Source of the DNA: DATAOG01 sp963840925
GTDB taxonomy: Bacteria; Pseudomonadota; Alphaproteobacteria; Geminicoccales; Geminicoccaceae
Direction of reading: 5' to 3'
NCBI GenBank assembly: GCA_963840925.1
Contig: CAWJAY010000057.1
Coordinates: 247,656-311,655, forward strand
DNA length: 64,000 nt
Positions within the stretch are counted from its first letter, which is position 1. Each line of letters begins with the position of its first letter. The translations under genes and the position numbers were made by a program. Shown piece after piece: positions 17,458 through 25,565 of this stretch. Under the pieces are notes generated by a model. It ran no database searches. It had not been told where the DNA came from and saw nothing but the letters and a program-made list of their open reading frames with translations.

Positions 17458-18402
17458 TCAGGCCGCCTGGGTCAGCTGGCGGAACACCTCGTCCAGCCGG
17501 CCGCGCTCGACGTAGACCTCGTTGACCGCGAGCCCGGCAGTCTCGACCCCTCGGCAGACCGGGTCGAGGATATCGGCATTCGCGCGCGGGAAGGCCACTA
17601 GCTGCCAGACCCCGTCGCCGAGCTCGCTCGCCTCGACCCGGACCACGCCCTGGAGGCGTTCGACCACGGCGGTCGCGGGCTCGACCTGGCTCGCCGGCAG
17701 ACGCAGCGTGACCGCATGATGGTAGCTGGAGCGCGCCTCGAGCTCGGCGGGCTTGGCGTCGGCCACGATCCGGCCTCTGGCGATCACGATCGCCCGCGTG
17801 CAGAGCGCGTCGACCTCCTCCAGAATGTGGGTCGAGATGATGATCGCCTTGTCCTTGGCCATCTCGGCGAGCAGGCTGCGCACGTGGTGCTTCTGGTTGG
17901 GATCGAGGCCGTCGGTCGGCTCGTCCAGGATCAGGACCTCGGGGTCGTGGAGCAGCGCGACCGCGAGGCCGACCCGGCGCTTGAAGCCCTTGGAGAGGGT
18001 CTCGATCGGCTGCTCGAGCACGCCCTCCAGCTCGAGCCGCTCGATCACCGCGCCTACCCGCTCGCGCCGCTCGGCGGCCGAGTAGCGCCTGAGCCTGGCG
18101 ACGAAATCGAGCAGGCCCGCCGGCCGCATGTCGCCATAGGCGGGAGCGCCCTCGGGCAGATAGCCGATCTGGCGGCGGACCTCGATCGGGTCCTTGGCGA
18201 GGTCGATGCCGCAGACCTCGACCCGGCCGGCATCGGGCGCCAGGTAGCCCGTGATCATCCGCATCGTGGTCGACTTGCCGGCGCCGTTCGGCCCGAGAAA
18301 CCCCAGGACCTCGCCGCGCGCGACCGAGAAGCTCACGCCCTCGACCGCGACGATCGGCCCGAAGTGCTTGGCCAACCCTTCGATGGCCAACAACCTGTCC
18401 AT
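17458..18402 (-). CDS. gldA: ABC transporter ATP-binding protein, GldA-like
   Basis: 314 residues from the ATG at 18402 (MDRLLAIEGLAKHFG). Walker A GFLGPNGAGKSTT, Q-loop QIGYLPEG, signature LSKGFKRRVGLA (the LSKG variant common in this subfamily), Walker B VLILDEPTDGLDP, and switch histidine STHILEE. Residues 225-314 form a regulatory C-terminal region. First gene of the four-gene export cluster gldA-gldF-gldG-DUF4340; it energises the GldF permease. Confidence 0.88.
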   Translation of the reverse strand: MDRLLAIEGLAKHFGPIVAVEGVSFSVARGEVLGFLGPNGAGKSTTMRMITGYLAPDAGRVEVCGIDLAKDPIEVRRQIGYLPEGAPAYGDMRPAGLLDFVARLRRYSAAERRERVGAVIERLELEGVLEQPIETLSKGFKRRVGLAVALLHDPEVLILDEPTDGLDPNQKHHVRSLLAEMAKDKAIIISTHILEEVDALCTRAIVIARGRIVADAKPAELEARSSYHHAVTLRLPASQVEPATAVVERLQGVVRVEASELGDGVWQLVAFPRANADILDPVCRGVETAGLAVNEVYVERGRLDEVFRQLTQAA

Positions 18403-18596
18403 CGCCCGGATTCTCCCTCTTCCGCCCGCGCCCAAGGGTTCGCGACCGCAATCCGGCGCCTAGCGGTGACGACATGGCAAAGCCAGCGCAAGGATGCAAC
18501 TGAACAATTCGTCATGAACTGGCCCAAACCCGCCCGCAGGAGCTTTCGCCGCGCTCCTGGCGGGGCTATCCTCGAGGTCCAGCGGAGGAAAACACG

Positions 18597-19175
18597 ATGA
18601 GCACTGCCGACCCGAACCAGGTGATCCTGACCGGCGAGAACCCGTTCATCCGGCTCAGCGCGAAGGATGGCGACCCGAACTCGACCGATGCCAGCTTCTG
18701 GCGAATTCTGTTCTGCCCGGCCGGCCCTGGGCACGTGCTCTATCTGAAGAGCGAACTTACGGAAAACCGCTGGCGGATCTGGTCCGACAACATCCAGATG
18801 GCGCGCTGGCTGCAGTCGACCGTCCAGGGCATGCTGAACGCCGAGCTCAAGGATACGAGGATTCCGGTATCCGAGGCCGAGTTCAGCAGATCGGGCGATG
18901 CCCGCGACTTCTGGACCGAGCGGCTGATCTCGCTGGACGACGAGATTTCGCTGACGTGGCACCAGCTCGGCGAGCCGCTGCTGATCCACACCCAGCCCAA
19001 CCAGCCCCCCGAGCGCCGCTACGGCGTCTGCACGGTCCTGATCCCGGCACTCGCCGCCCGCCTGTCCCGCAACGGCACCCAGGCCAAGGGCCAACCCTGG
19101 CCGCGCGAGCGCGAGAACCGCCCCTTCAGCACCTGTGCGCTCGCTTTCTCCGAAAGCTGGACTGACGCGCGATAG
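18597..19175 (+). CDS. Conserved-looking hypothetical protein
   Basis: 192 residues, no signal peptide or membrane segment. The ATG at 18597 is preceded by GGAGGA at good spacing. Several aromatic- and acid-rich stretches (ASFWRILFCPAGPGHVLYL, RWRIWSDNIQMARWLQ, DFWTERLISLDDEISLTW) suggest a compact beta-rich soluble fold. I do not recognise a family. Codon use matches the host. It is followed 35 bases later by a TIR-like gene of different composition, so the two need not be functionally linked. Confidence 0.55.
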   Translation: MSTADPNQVILTGENPFIRLSAKDGDPNSTDASFWRILFCPAGPGHVLYLKSELTENRWRIWSDNIQMARWLQSTVQGMLNAELKDTRIPVSEAEFSRSGDARDFWTERLISLDDEISLTWHQLGEPLLIHTQPNQPPERRYGVCTVLIPALAARLSRNGTQAKGQPWPRERENRPFSTCALAFSESWTDAR

Positions 19176-19209
19176 GGTCCTTGAGGAGGTTGATGTCTGA
19201 ACATCAGCG

Positions 19210-19989
19210 GTGATCGGAGCCAACGAACACGGTTCCATGAACCGCTTGCGTCGGATCAGCGGCCCGGTGCTTGGCCTGCGGCCGGACTACCGATTTCCAA
19301 AACCGCCACCAACGGGACCTGGTGAGATGAGAGTATTTCTGAGCGTGGGGGCTACGTTCACTCCCCAGCAGGAAGCTTTTGTCAGTGCCTTTGAGGCGTT
19401 CCTCGGCCAGAACGGCTGCGAAGAGCTGACGGTCGGGCGGGGGAAATACTTCTCGAATCAACCGATTGTGTCGGCCCGAGAATTGATGGAATCTGCTGAC
19501 GGAGTTGTCGTCATAGCTTTTACCCGACAATTAGCGATCAAATCGCTTGATAAACCGCAAAGTGACAAGGAAACAAAAATAACGAACAGTCGATACCCGA
19601 CTGTGTGGAATCAATTGGAGGCAGCTATGGCTTTTGGATTGAAGCTTCCACTGTTGGTAATCGTAGAAAAGGGATTGATGCAAGAAGCCATGCTCAAGGA
19701 TCGATTGGAATACCGAGCGTTAATTACCGAATTAGAACCTAGTTTCTTCTCATCTGAGGAGTTCAAAGGGATCTTTGCCCATTGGAAACAGAAAGCAACC
19801 TCGCGCCCGGCCGCTGAGCCTATTAATACTCCAGTTGAGCCTTTTGTTATTAAAGACCTAACGGTGGGTAAGCTCATTAAAGAACTACCGCCGGAGCAGT
19901 TCTGGAAAGTGGGTAGTGCTGTTGTGGGGTCGATCGCGGGCGTAGCGGGTGCGGCCTTTTGGCTCGGCAAGACTTTGGGCGGTCCATAG
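19210..19989 (+). CDS. TIR-like domain protein with C-terminal hydrophobic helix, putative effector
   Basis: Up to 259 residues from GTG 19210; ATG 19327 (MRVFLSVGATFT) is where the domain itself starts and may be the true start. Residues 40-195 resemble TIR-like or nucleoside-deoxyribosyltransferase-like Rossmann domains: a first strand MRVFLSVG, a helix with QEAFVSAFEAFLG, ESADGVVVIAF, and VWNQLEAAMAFGLKLPLL with a conserved-looking Glu. Residues 226-259 end in a Gly/Ala-rich hydrophobic helix (VGSAVVGSIAGVAGAAFWLG). Base composition is AT-richer than both flanks, a sign of transfer. A TIR-like domain plus membrane tail is an arrangement seen in antiphage effectors, but no partner gene is visible. 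Confidence 0.5.
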   Translation: MIGANEHGSMNRLRRISGPVLGLRPDYRFPKPPPTGPGEMRVFLSVGATFTPQQEAFVSAFEAFLGQNGCEELTVGRGKYFSNQPIVSARELMESADGVVVIAFTRQLAIKSLDKPQSDKETKITNSRYPTVWNQLEAAMAFGLKLPLLVIVEKGLMQEAMLKDRLEYRALITELEPSFFSSEEFKGIFAHWKQKATSRPAAEPINTPVEPFVIKDLTVGKLIKELPPEQFWKVGSAVVGSIAGVAGAAFWLGKTLGGP

Positions 19990-20044
19990 CAAAGGAAGAA
20001 CGCGCGTGGGCCGGTGGGAAGCTGGCCATCACGGCGATGAGCGC

Positions 20045-21016
20045 TCAGGCAACCGCATCCGGCGAGAGCGCGCCGCGCGCGAGCAGCTGGCGGAACGCAT
20101 CATAGGTGGCGCGGATGCCGAGGTCGAGTGGCACCGGACCGTAGTCGCCGAGGTAGGATTGGATCGGGGCGTCCGAGAGGTCGGCCGGGAACGGCAGCTC
20201 CGCTCCGCCCATGTCGAGCCGCGCCTCCGGGGCGATCGTGTGGAGAATCCCGAGCCATTCGGCAACCGAGGTGGCACGACCGTTGAGGTCGAACACGCGC
20301 GCTTCGTCGCGGTCTTTCGAGACGGCTCTGATGAAGGCGAAGGCGATCTCTCCCGCATGCAGCGCCGAGACCGCGCCGGTGAACGGGATCGTGTAGGGCT
20401 TGTTTGCGGCGGCCGCCAGGATCGCGATCGTGGTCTTCGAGGTCAGACCCTGGTCGCGGGCGACGCCGTAGACCACGCCCGGGCGGATGCCGACGCTGGG
20501 AATGCCCCAGTCCTGGAAATAGACGATGGCGGTCATCTCGTTGCAGAGCTTGTAGGCGCCATAGAGCGTGTCCAGCCAGGGGGCATCCGGGAAAAACGAC
20601 AGGGCGGCGATCGAGCTCGCGTAGGCGACCCGCTTGAGGGCAGAGGCGCGGGCGGCCTCGAGGACGTTGACCGTGCCGACCACGTTGGCTCTGGCGCCCG
20701 CGACCGGGTCGGCCTTGCAGAACGGCACCTGGAGGGCCGCGAGGTGGATGATCGCGCGCACTCTGTGGTCGGATACGACCGCGGCGACCGCGGCCGGGTC
20801 GGCAATGTCGCCCCTGACCCAGGTGACCTTGGCGAGCTCGCCCTCGGTCATCAGCAGGCGCGGCCGGCGCTGGTCGTCGGAGAGATCGTAGGCCACGACC
20901 GGCACGCCCGCGCGCACCAAGAGCGCCGTTGCCCAGCTGCCGATGCAGCCGCCGGCGCCGGTGATCAGCACCGGGCCGTCGAAGTCCGCCTGGTCGACCG
21001 GAAAGCGCTCCAGCAT
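20045..21016 (-). CDS. NAD-dependent epimerase/dehydratase family protein
   Basis: 323 residues, extended SDR. Nucleotide-binding motif ITGAGGCIGSW near residue 19, DIADPAAVAAVV, HLAALQVPFC, catalytic Tyr-Lys in LYGAYKLCNEM near residue 165, and IRPGVVYGVARDQGLTS. It acts on nucleotide-linked sugars or related keto/hydroxy substrates in the cytosol; the exact substrate is unknown. It is divergent from the aspartoacylase-family gene, separated by about 115 bases; catabolic operons often pair such enzymes, but no transporter is present. Confidence 0.8.
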   Translation of the reverse strand: MLERFPVDQADFDGPVLITGAGGCIGSWATALLVRAGVPVVAYDLSDDQRRPRLLMTEGELAKVTWVRGDIADPAAVAAVVSDHRVRAIIHLAALQVPFCKADPVAGARANVVGTVNVLEAARASALKRVAYASSIAALSFFPDAPWLDTLYGAYKLCNEMTAIVYFQDWGIPSVGIRPGVVYGVARDQGLTSKTTIAILAAAANKPYTIPFTGAVSALHAGEIAFAFIRAVSKDRDEARVFDLNGRATSVAEWLGILHTIAPEARLDMGGAELPFPADLSDAPIQSYLGDYGPVPLDLGIRATYDAFRQLLARGALSPDAVA

Positions 21017-21119
21017 TTTTTCCTCCCTGAAGGCGCGCCAAGCTTAGTCGGAGTTGCCGCCCCCGAAAAGGCACGAACCGCTGCGGATCGTGCTAAGGGC
21101 TGGCGCGATCGGACCCTTC

Positions 21120-21161
21120 CTGGGAGAGCGAAATGGGTGGCTGGGAGAGCAAAATGGGCGG
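21120..21161 (+). repeat. Tandem 21-bp duplication carrying ribosome site and start codon
   Basis: Two adjacent 21-base copies (21120-21140 and 21141-21161) differ at two positions. Each has GGGAGAGC, two to four bases, then an ATG (21133 and 21154) and GG. The duplication is in frame (seven codons, MGGWESK then MGGET). Confidence 0.85.
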
Positions 21162-22158
21162 GGAAACCCGGATCCGCTGCTTCGTCGACTTCGATCGGGA
21201 CGGCAAGCAGATCAGCCACCTGCAGCTGCCGCACTCCAGCAACACCTCGGCCTACGGCTGGATCGGCATCCCGATCTGCGTGATCCGCAACGGCCCAGGG
21301 CCCTCGCTCTACCTCGGCGCCGGCAACCACGGCGACGAGTACGAGGGCCAAATTGCGCTGCTGCACCTGATCCGGAGCCTCGATCCCGGCCAGATCCAGG
21401 GTCGGCTGATCATGCTGCCGGCGGCGAATTTGCCGGCGGCGCTCGCCGGCCAGCGCTGCTCGCCGATCGACGGCGGCAACCTCAACCGGAGCTTTCCCGG
21501 CGACCCGGACGGCGGCCCGACCGCGGCGATCGCCCATTTCATCGAGAGCGTCCTGCTGCCCTTGTGCGATGCGGCGGTCGACCTGCACTCGGGCGGCAAG
21601 TCCCTCGATTACATCCCGAGCGCCCTGGTCCGGCAGAACGGCTCGGACGATCCGCTGCTCGCCGCCAAGATCGCAGCACTCGAGGCGTTCGGGGCGCCGA
21701 TCGGCTACGTCGTGAGCGAGGGCCGCGAAGACCGGACCATCCTCGCCGCCGCCGACCGGGTCGGGATCGTCGGACTCGGCACCGAGCTCGGCGGCGCCGG
21801 CACCGTGACCCGCAACACCCTGAAGGTCGCCCATTCCGGCGTGCGCAATATGCTGGGCCACTACGGCATCATGCCCCCGCCCGCCGCGGCGCGCGACCGG
21901 CCGCGGTTGATGCAGGTGGGCGGGCCGGAGTACTACGTCCACGCGCACGGCTGCGGCCTGTTCGAGCCTGCCTTCGAGCTCGGCGACCAGGTCCGCGCGG
22001 GCCAGACCGCGGGCTTCATCCACGCGATCGACGATCCGGCAGCGCTGCCGCTCGAGGTGGCGTTCCCAGGCGACGGCACCGTGATCTGCAAGCGCCCGAT
22101 CCTGCAGGTCGAGCGCGGCGACTGCCTCGCTCACCTGGCGACCGACTATCAGAGTCTA
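21133..22158 (+). CDS. Succinylglutamate desuccinylase/aspartoacylase family deacylase, stop codon missing
   Basis: About 340 residues of real coding. Zinc carboxypeptidase-like fold: the ligands lie in GAGNHGDEYEG (His, Glu) near residue 57 and DLHSGGKSLDY near residue 152; PIDGGNLNRSFPGDPDGG is the substrate loop, TELGGAGTVTRN follows. The closest relatives by motif are DoeB-type N-acetyl-diaminobutyrate deacetylases. The C-terminal domain ends RGDCLAHLATDYQ, where relatives stop, but here the frame stays open for hundreds of codons antisense to the next gene. A one-base shift would reach TAG near 22157. Two alternative starts exist because of the 21-bp duplication. Confidence 0.75.
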
Positions 22159-24393
22159 GGAAATCACGTAGATCGGGCTCGACCAGGCCTGGTGGCCGTC
22201 CTCCTGGGTGAGGCGAACGTAGAGCGGATTGTCGACGCCGGGGCGCAGCGGCACCTGGCGGGTGAAGCGCAGCCGCCAGATCGGGTTGATCTCGGGCAGG
22301 CGGAACAGACGCAGGCGCCGGCCGAGCCCGCCGGCCTCGAACACGAGGTCCTCGAGCCCGATCTCGGCGATCCGGACGGTCCGTTCGATGATCGAGGTCG
22401 AGAAGGTCAGCTCGCCGGCATCGGGGTCCTCGAGCCAGAGGTCGAAACCGGCGAAGTTGCCGGTGGTCACCGAGTCGAAATCGAGCCGGCGGCCATCCAG
22501 AGCGGTCCGCAGCGGCCGGTCGACGTTGAAGAAGTTGACCGCCTGCGCGCGCGTGAACCGGTTGCCGGCAAGGCTTACCCGGCCCCGCCAGAAGACCTCG
22601 TGACCGCGGCCGCGGTCCTCGGCGCCCTCGAAAACGACGCGAATGCGGGCGCCGAGATCGGCCTCGGCGTAGCCGCGCACGGTCGCGACCGGCTCGAGGC
22701 CGTTGAGCAGCACGATGCGCTCGATCGGCGCCGAGCCCAGCGCCTCGACCTCGAGGCTCGCCTCGCGGGCGTCGGTGCGCAAGATGTCGCCCATCGTCAC
22801 CGCTTCGGCCGGGGCCGGCTCGGTCGGCCCAAGCCCCGGGTCGTTGGCGAAGCGCAGGGCGCCGCCCGCGAAGCGGGCCCGGATCTCGAGATGCAGGCGC
22901 GCGCCGGTAGTGCCGTAGCAGCGGCGGTTGCGCAGCGTCTCGAACAGGGCCGGCCGGTCGAGCCGGGGCATCAGATAGCAGGTGAGGCCGCCGATCGCGC
23001 CGAAGGTCGAGGCGCCCGGATAGGCAAGCCCGGGGCGGCCCTTGTGGTCGTCGCTGTGGCAGACCAGGCCGACCCGCCGGCCGAGGCGGAAGGCGTCGTG
23101 CAGCAGCCACTCGAAGGTGCCCCAGCAGGAGTGGACCTCGACCGCGCGCTCGAGCTTGCCAGCGTGGGCTGCCGCAAGGTCGGCGTAGCGGCCGCCGACG
23201 TGCGCGATCACGACCGCGTCCTCGTCCGCGAGCGCTTCGAACAGCGCGCCCGCGGTGTGCACGTCGGTGCCGGAATCGCCCCTCAGCAGCACGCTGGACG
23301 AGCGCCGGATCGGCCGCCCCTCGCGCGCGAAGAACACGTTGCGATCGCCGCCCATGCCGGTGTTGCCGGACCACTCGTAGCCCGGGACGGCAACCAGCTT
23401 CCCCGACTGATCGAAGGTCGCCGTGAGGCGGTTGATCTCGGCCCACAAGTCGTCCTCGATCTGGAAGTCGTTGCCCTGATGGCCGACGATGTCGAGGAAC
23501 GCCTGGTCGCGCGCGAACGCGAAGCAGTCGGCCGCGCTGTTGGTGCCGACCGTCTCCTGGCTCTGGCCGTGCAGGTCGCCCCAGTAGGGCAGGAGGTCCG
23601 CGCGCGCTGCGATCCGGAGCGGGTTCGAGCGCGCGAGCGGCAGGTCTTCGGCGGTGCAAAGCTCGATCCAGAGATCGCCGGGCGCCGCGACCCGCAAACC
23701 GTCGAGGCAGCGCGGACCCTCGCCCGGCGCGAAGGTCACGCGCTCGGGCAGGCCTTCGACCGGCAGATTGGCCCGCAGGCGAAGGGGCGCCCGGGCGCGG
23801 TCGGTCGGATTGCCCCAGCGGTCGAGTGCGACCAGCGCCAGCCGGAACGGCTCGCCCGTCCGGCGCAGCGTCGGCAGCAGCGCCCGCCAGGTCGCGACCG
23901 GCCCCGGCACCAGCCGGATCGTCGGCGATTGCGGCAGCTCGACGAAGTCGTAGGTCGCGAACGCGTCGACGAAGACCTTGAACGTGAACGCGGTCTCGCA
24001 GGCGGTCTGCAGGCGCAGCCCGGGCGCGCCCCGGCTGCGGTCGCCGAGCCGGACGACGATCCGCTCGCCGGCGCGCAGGAAGCCGCGCGCGAGGCGGATC
24101 AGCAGCGTGTTGACCCAGGGCCGGATGTTGTTGCGGTTGACCTCGAGGGCGAGCCTGGCGCCGTTGCTGGCGACGGCCGTGCTGTAGTCGGGCGCGTCGG
24201 GCCGGTCGAACTGGGGCTTGGCGGCATCGGAGAGCGTGCGCCAGCTGATCTTGATCGCGCCCGAGTCGTCGATACCGAAGACGCCGGCGGTGTAGGTGAG
24301 CGTCAGCGAGGCATGCGAGCCGGCCTCGTGATCGCCCGCGGGCTCGATCGTCGCCCGGCCGAGGCGGCCCTGCATGTAGGACGAGAACGGCAT
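22156..24393 (-). CDS. DUF3604 PHP-like metal-dependent hydrolase family protein
   Basis: 745 residues from the ATG at 24393, with GGGGAGGAAGG just before it. The N-terminal half (to about residue 290) is beta-rich. The metal-binding region begins LLPYWGDLHGQSQETVGTN near residue 294, continues FLDIVGHQGNDFQI, AVVIAHVGGRYADL and VGLVCHSDDHKGRPG, matching PHP-type phosphoesterase ligands. The C-terminal domain is beta-rich and ends SSPIYVIS. Function is unassigned; DUF3604 proteins often neighbour catabolic genes. It converges on the deacylase gene and their ends overlap. Confidence 0.8.
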   Translation of the reverse strand: MPFSSYMQGRLGRATIEPAGDHEAGSHASLTLTYTAGVFGIDDSGAIKISWRTLSDAAKPQFDRPDAPDYSTAVASNGARLALEVNRNNIRPWVNTLLIRLARGFLRAGERIVVRLGDRSRGAPGLRLQTACETAFTFKVFVDAFATYDFVELPQSPTIRLVPGPVATWRALLPTLRRTGEPFRLALVALDRWGNPTDRARAPLRLRANLPVEGLPERVTFAPGEGPRCLDGLRVAAPGDLWIELCTAEDLPLARSNPLRIAARADLLPYWGDLHGQSQETVGTNSAADCFAFARDQAFLDIVGHQGNDFQIEDDLWAEINRLTATFDQSGKLVAVPGYEWSGNTGMGGDRNVFFAREGRPIRRSSSVLLRGDSGTDVHTAGALFEALADEDAVVIAHVGGRYADLAAAHAGKLERAVEVHSCWGTFEWLLHDAFRLGRRVGLVCHSDDHKGRPGLAYPGASTFGAIGGLTCYLMPRLDRPALFETLRNRRCYGTTGARLHLEIRARFAGGALRFANDPGLGPTEPAPAEAVTMGDILRTDAREASLEVEALGSAPIERIVLLNGLEPVATVRGYAEADLGARIRVVFEGAEDRGRGHEVFWRGRVSLAGNRFTRAQAVNFFNVDRPLRTALDGRRLDFDSVTTGNFAGFDLWLEDPDAGELTFSTSIIERTVRIAEIGLEDLVFEAGGLGRRLRLFRLPEINPIWRLRFTRQVPLRPGVDNPLYVRLTQEDGHQAWSSPIYVIS

Positions 24394-24603
24394 CCTTCCT
24401 CCCCGAAGCGGGCCAACCATCCCGGGTCATAGCAGGCCGCCGCCCGATCGTCAGCGCGTCCGGCGCATCACCGCGGCGCGACGGCGCAGGTTGCGCTGGA
24501 AAGTCGGAACGATTTCGGCGAATCTGTCGCCACGCCGCTGGCCACCGCCGGTCTCCGGCCGCTTCGGCAGGCGATGGCGGCGGCTCCGAGGAGGGCGACG
24601 ACG

Positions 24604-25467
24604 ATGACCATGGGCACCATTCTGGTTCATCTCGAGGAGCATGCGGGGCTGCAATCGGTCCTTGGCACCGCGCTGCTCGCCGCGACCCGCTTTGGCGCCT
24701 ACATCTCGGGGCTGCACGTGCGCCCCGGCATGCCGCGCCTGGTGCCGGTGGCACCCGAGGGCGCGTTCATCCCGGCGACCGAGATCGTCGAAGACCTGGA
24801 GCGCGCCGATCGCGAGCTCAGCCGGCGCCTGCGCGAGACCTTCGATGCCTTCATGCGCGAGCACGACGTCCCGGTCGGGCGCGGCATGCTGGGCGGCGAC
24901 CGGCCGGTTGCCGACTGGCAGGAGGAGGTCTCGCCCGGCACCGAGGTGCTGGGCAGCCTCGGTCGCGTGTTCGATCTGATCGTGGTCGGGCGACCGGTCG
25001 CGGGCACGCCGGCGCCCTCGATGAGCGCGCTCGAGACCGCGCTGTTCGAGAGTGGCCGGCCGGTCCTGATCGCGCCGCCGGTCGTGCCCGAGGCGCTCGG
25101 CCGGAACGTCGTGATCGCCTGGAACGGCAGCACCGAGACCGCGCGCACGATTGCCATGGCGATGCCGTTGCTGGCCCAGGCCGAGCAGGTGCTGGTGCTG
25201 AGCGTCGAGGAGGGCATGGTGCCTGGCCCGAGCGGGGCCGAGGTCGCGCAGAACCTGGTCCGCAACCGCATCCAGGCGCGCAGCCGGCACGCGCAGGCGG
25301 CCGGCCGCGTGGTCGGCGCTGCGATCCTTCAGGAAGCCGCGGCCGCCGGCGCCGACCTGTTGCTCAAGGGCGCCTACACCCACAGCCGGCTGCGCCAGAT
25401 GATCTTCGGCGGCGCGACCAGCCACATCCTGGGTGCGGCCGAGCTGCCGGTGATCATGGCGAACTGA
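24604..25467 (+). CDS. Universal stress protein, two UspA domains
   Basis: 287 residues from the ATG at 24604 (a second ATG at 24610 follows at once). Two tandem UspA folds. The first (residues 1-145) lacks a clear ATP loop; the second (residues 150-287) starts NVVIAWNGSTETART and ends with a G-x2-G-like loop in GAYTHSRLRQMIFGGATSH, followed by ELPVIMAN. Cytosolic nucleotide-binding stress protein. It stands alone between a divergent DUF3604 gene and the PLP pair, with a hairpin after it. Confidence 0.85.
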   Translation: MTMGTILVHLEEHAGLQSVLGTALLAATRFGAYISGLHVRPGMPRLVPVAPEGAFIPATEIVEDLERADRELSRRLRETFDAFMREHDVPVGRGMLGGDRPVADWQEEVSPGTEVLGSLGRVFDLIVVGRPVAGTPAPSMSALETALFESGRPVLIAPPVVPEALGRNVVIAWNGSTETARTIAMAMPLLAQAEQVLVLSVEEGMVPGPSGAEVAQNLVRNRIQARSRHAQAAGRVVGAAILQEAAAAGADLLLKGAYTHSRLRQMIFGGATSHILGAAELPVIMAN

Positions 25468-25503
25468 CGGTCCGCCGCAGGGCCGACTCGGCAGGTCAAC
25501 CCT

Positions 25504-25524
25504 CGCCGGCCGTCGGTGCCGGCG
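25504..25524 (+). terminator. GC-rich hairpin after the universal stress gene
   Basis: CGCCGGC at 25504-25510 pairs with GCCGGCG at 25518-25524 around CGTCGGT. There is no T run, so it may act with Rho or be a structural element. It lies 37 bases after the stop and 42 bases before the next start. Confidence 0.35.
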
Positions 25525-25565
25525 GGCTAACTATTCGTTAACTCCGATCGCCTAGCGTCGGGCGG

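Noticed and set aside
21133..24432. A + strand open frame of about 1,100 codons
   Set aside because: Only the first ~340 codons match a family. The rest is antisense to the DUF3604 gene, which has a strong ribosome site and metal motifs; long antisense frames are common in such GC-rich DNA.
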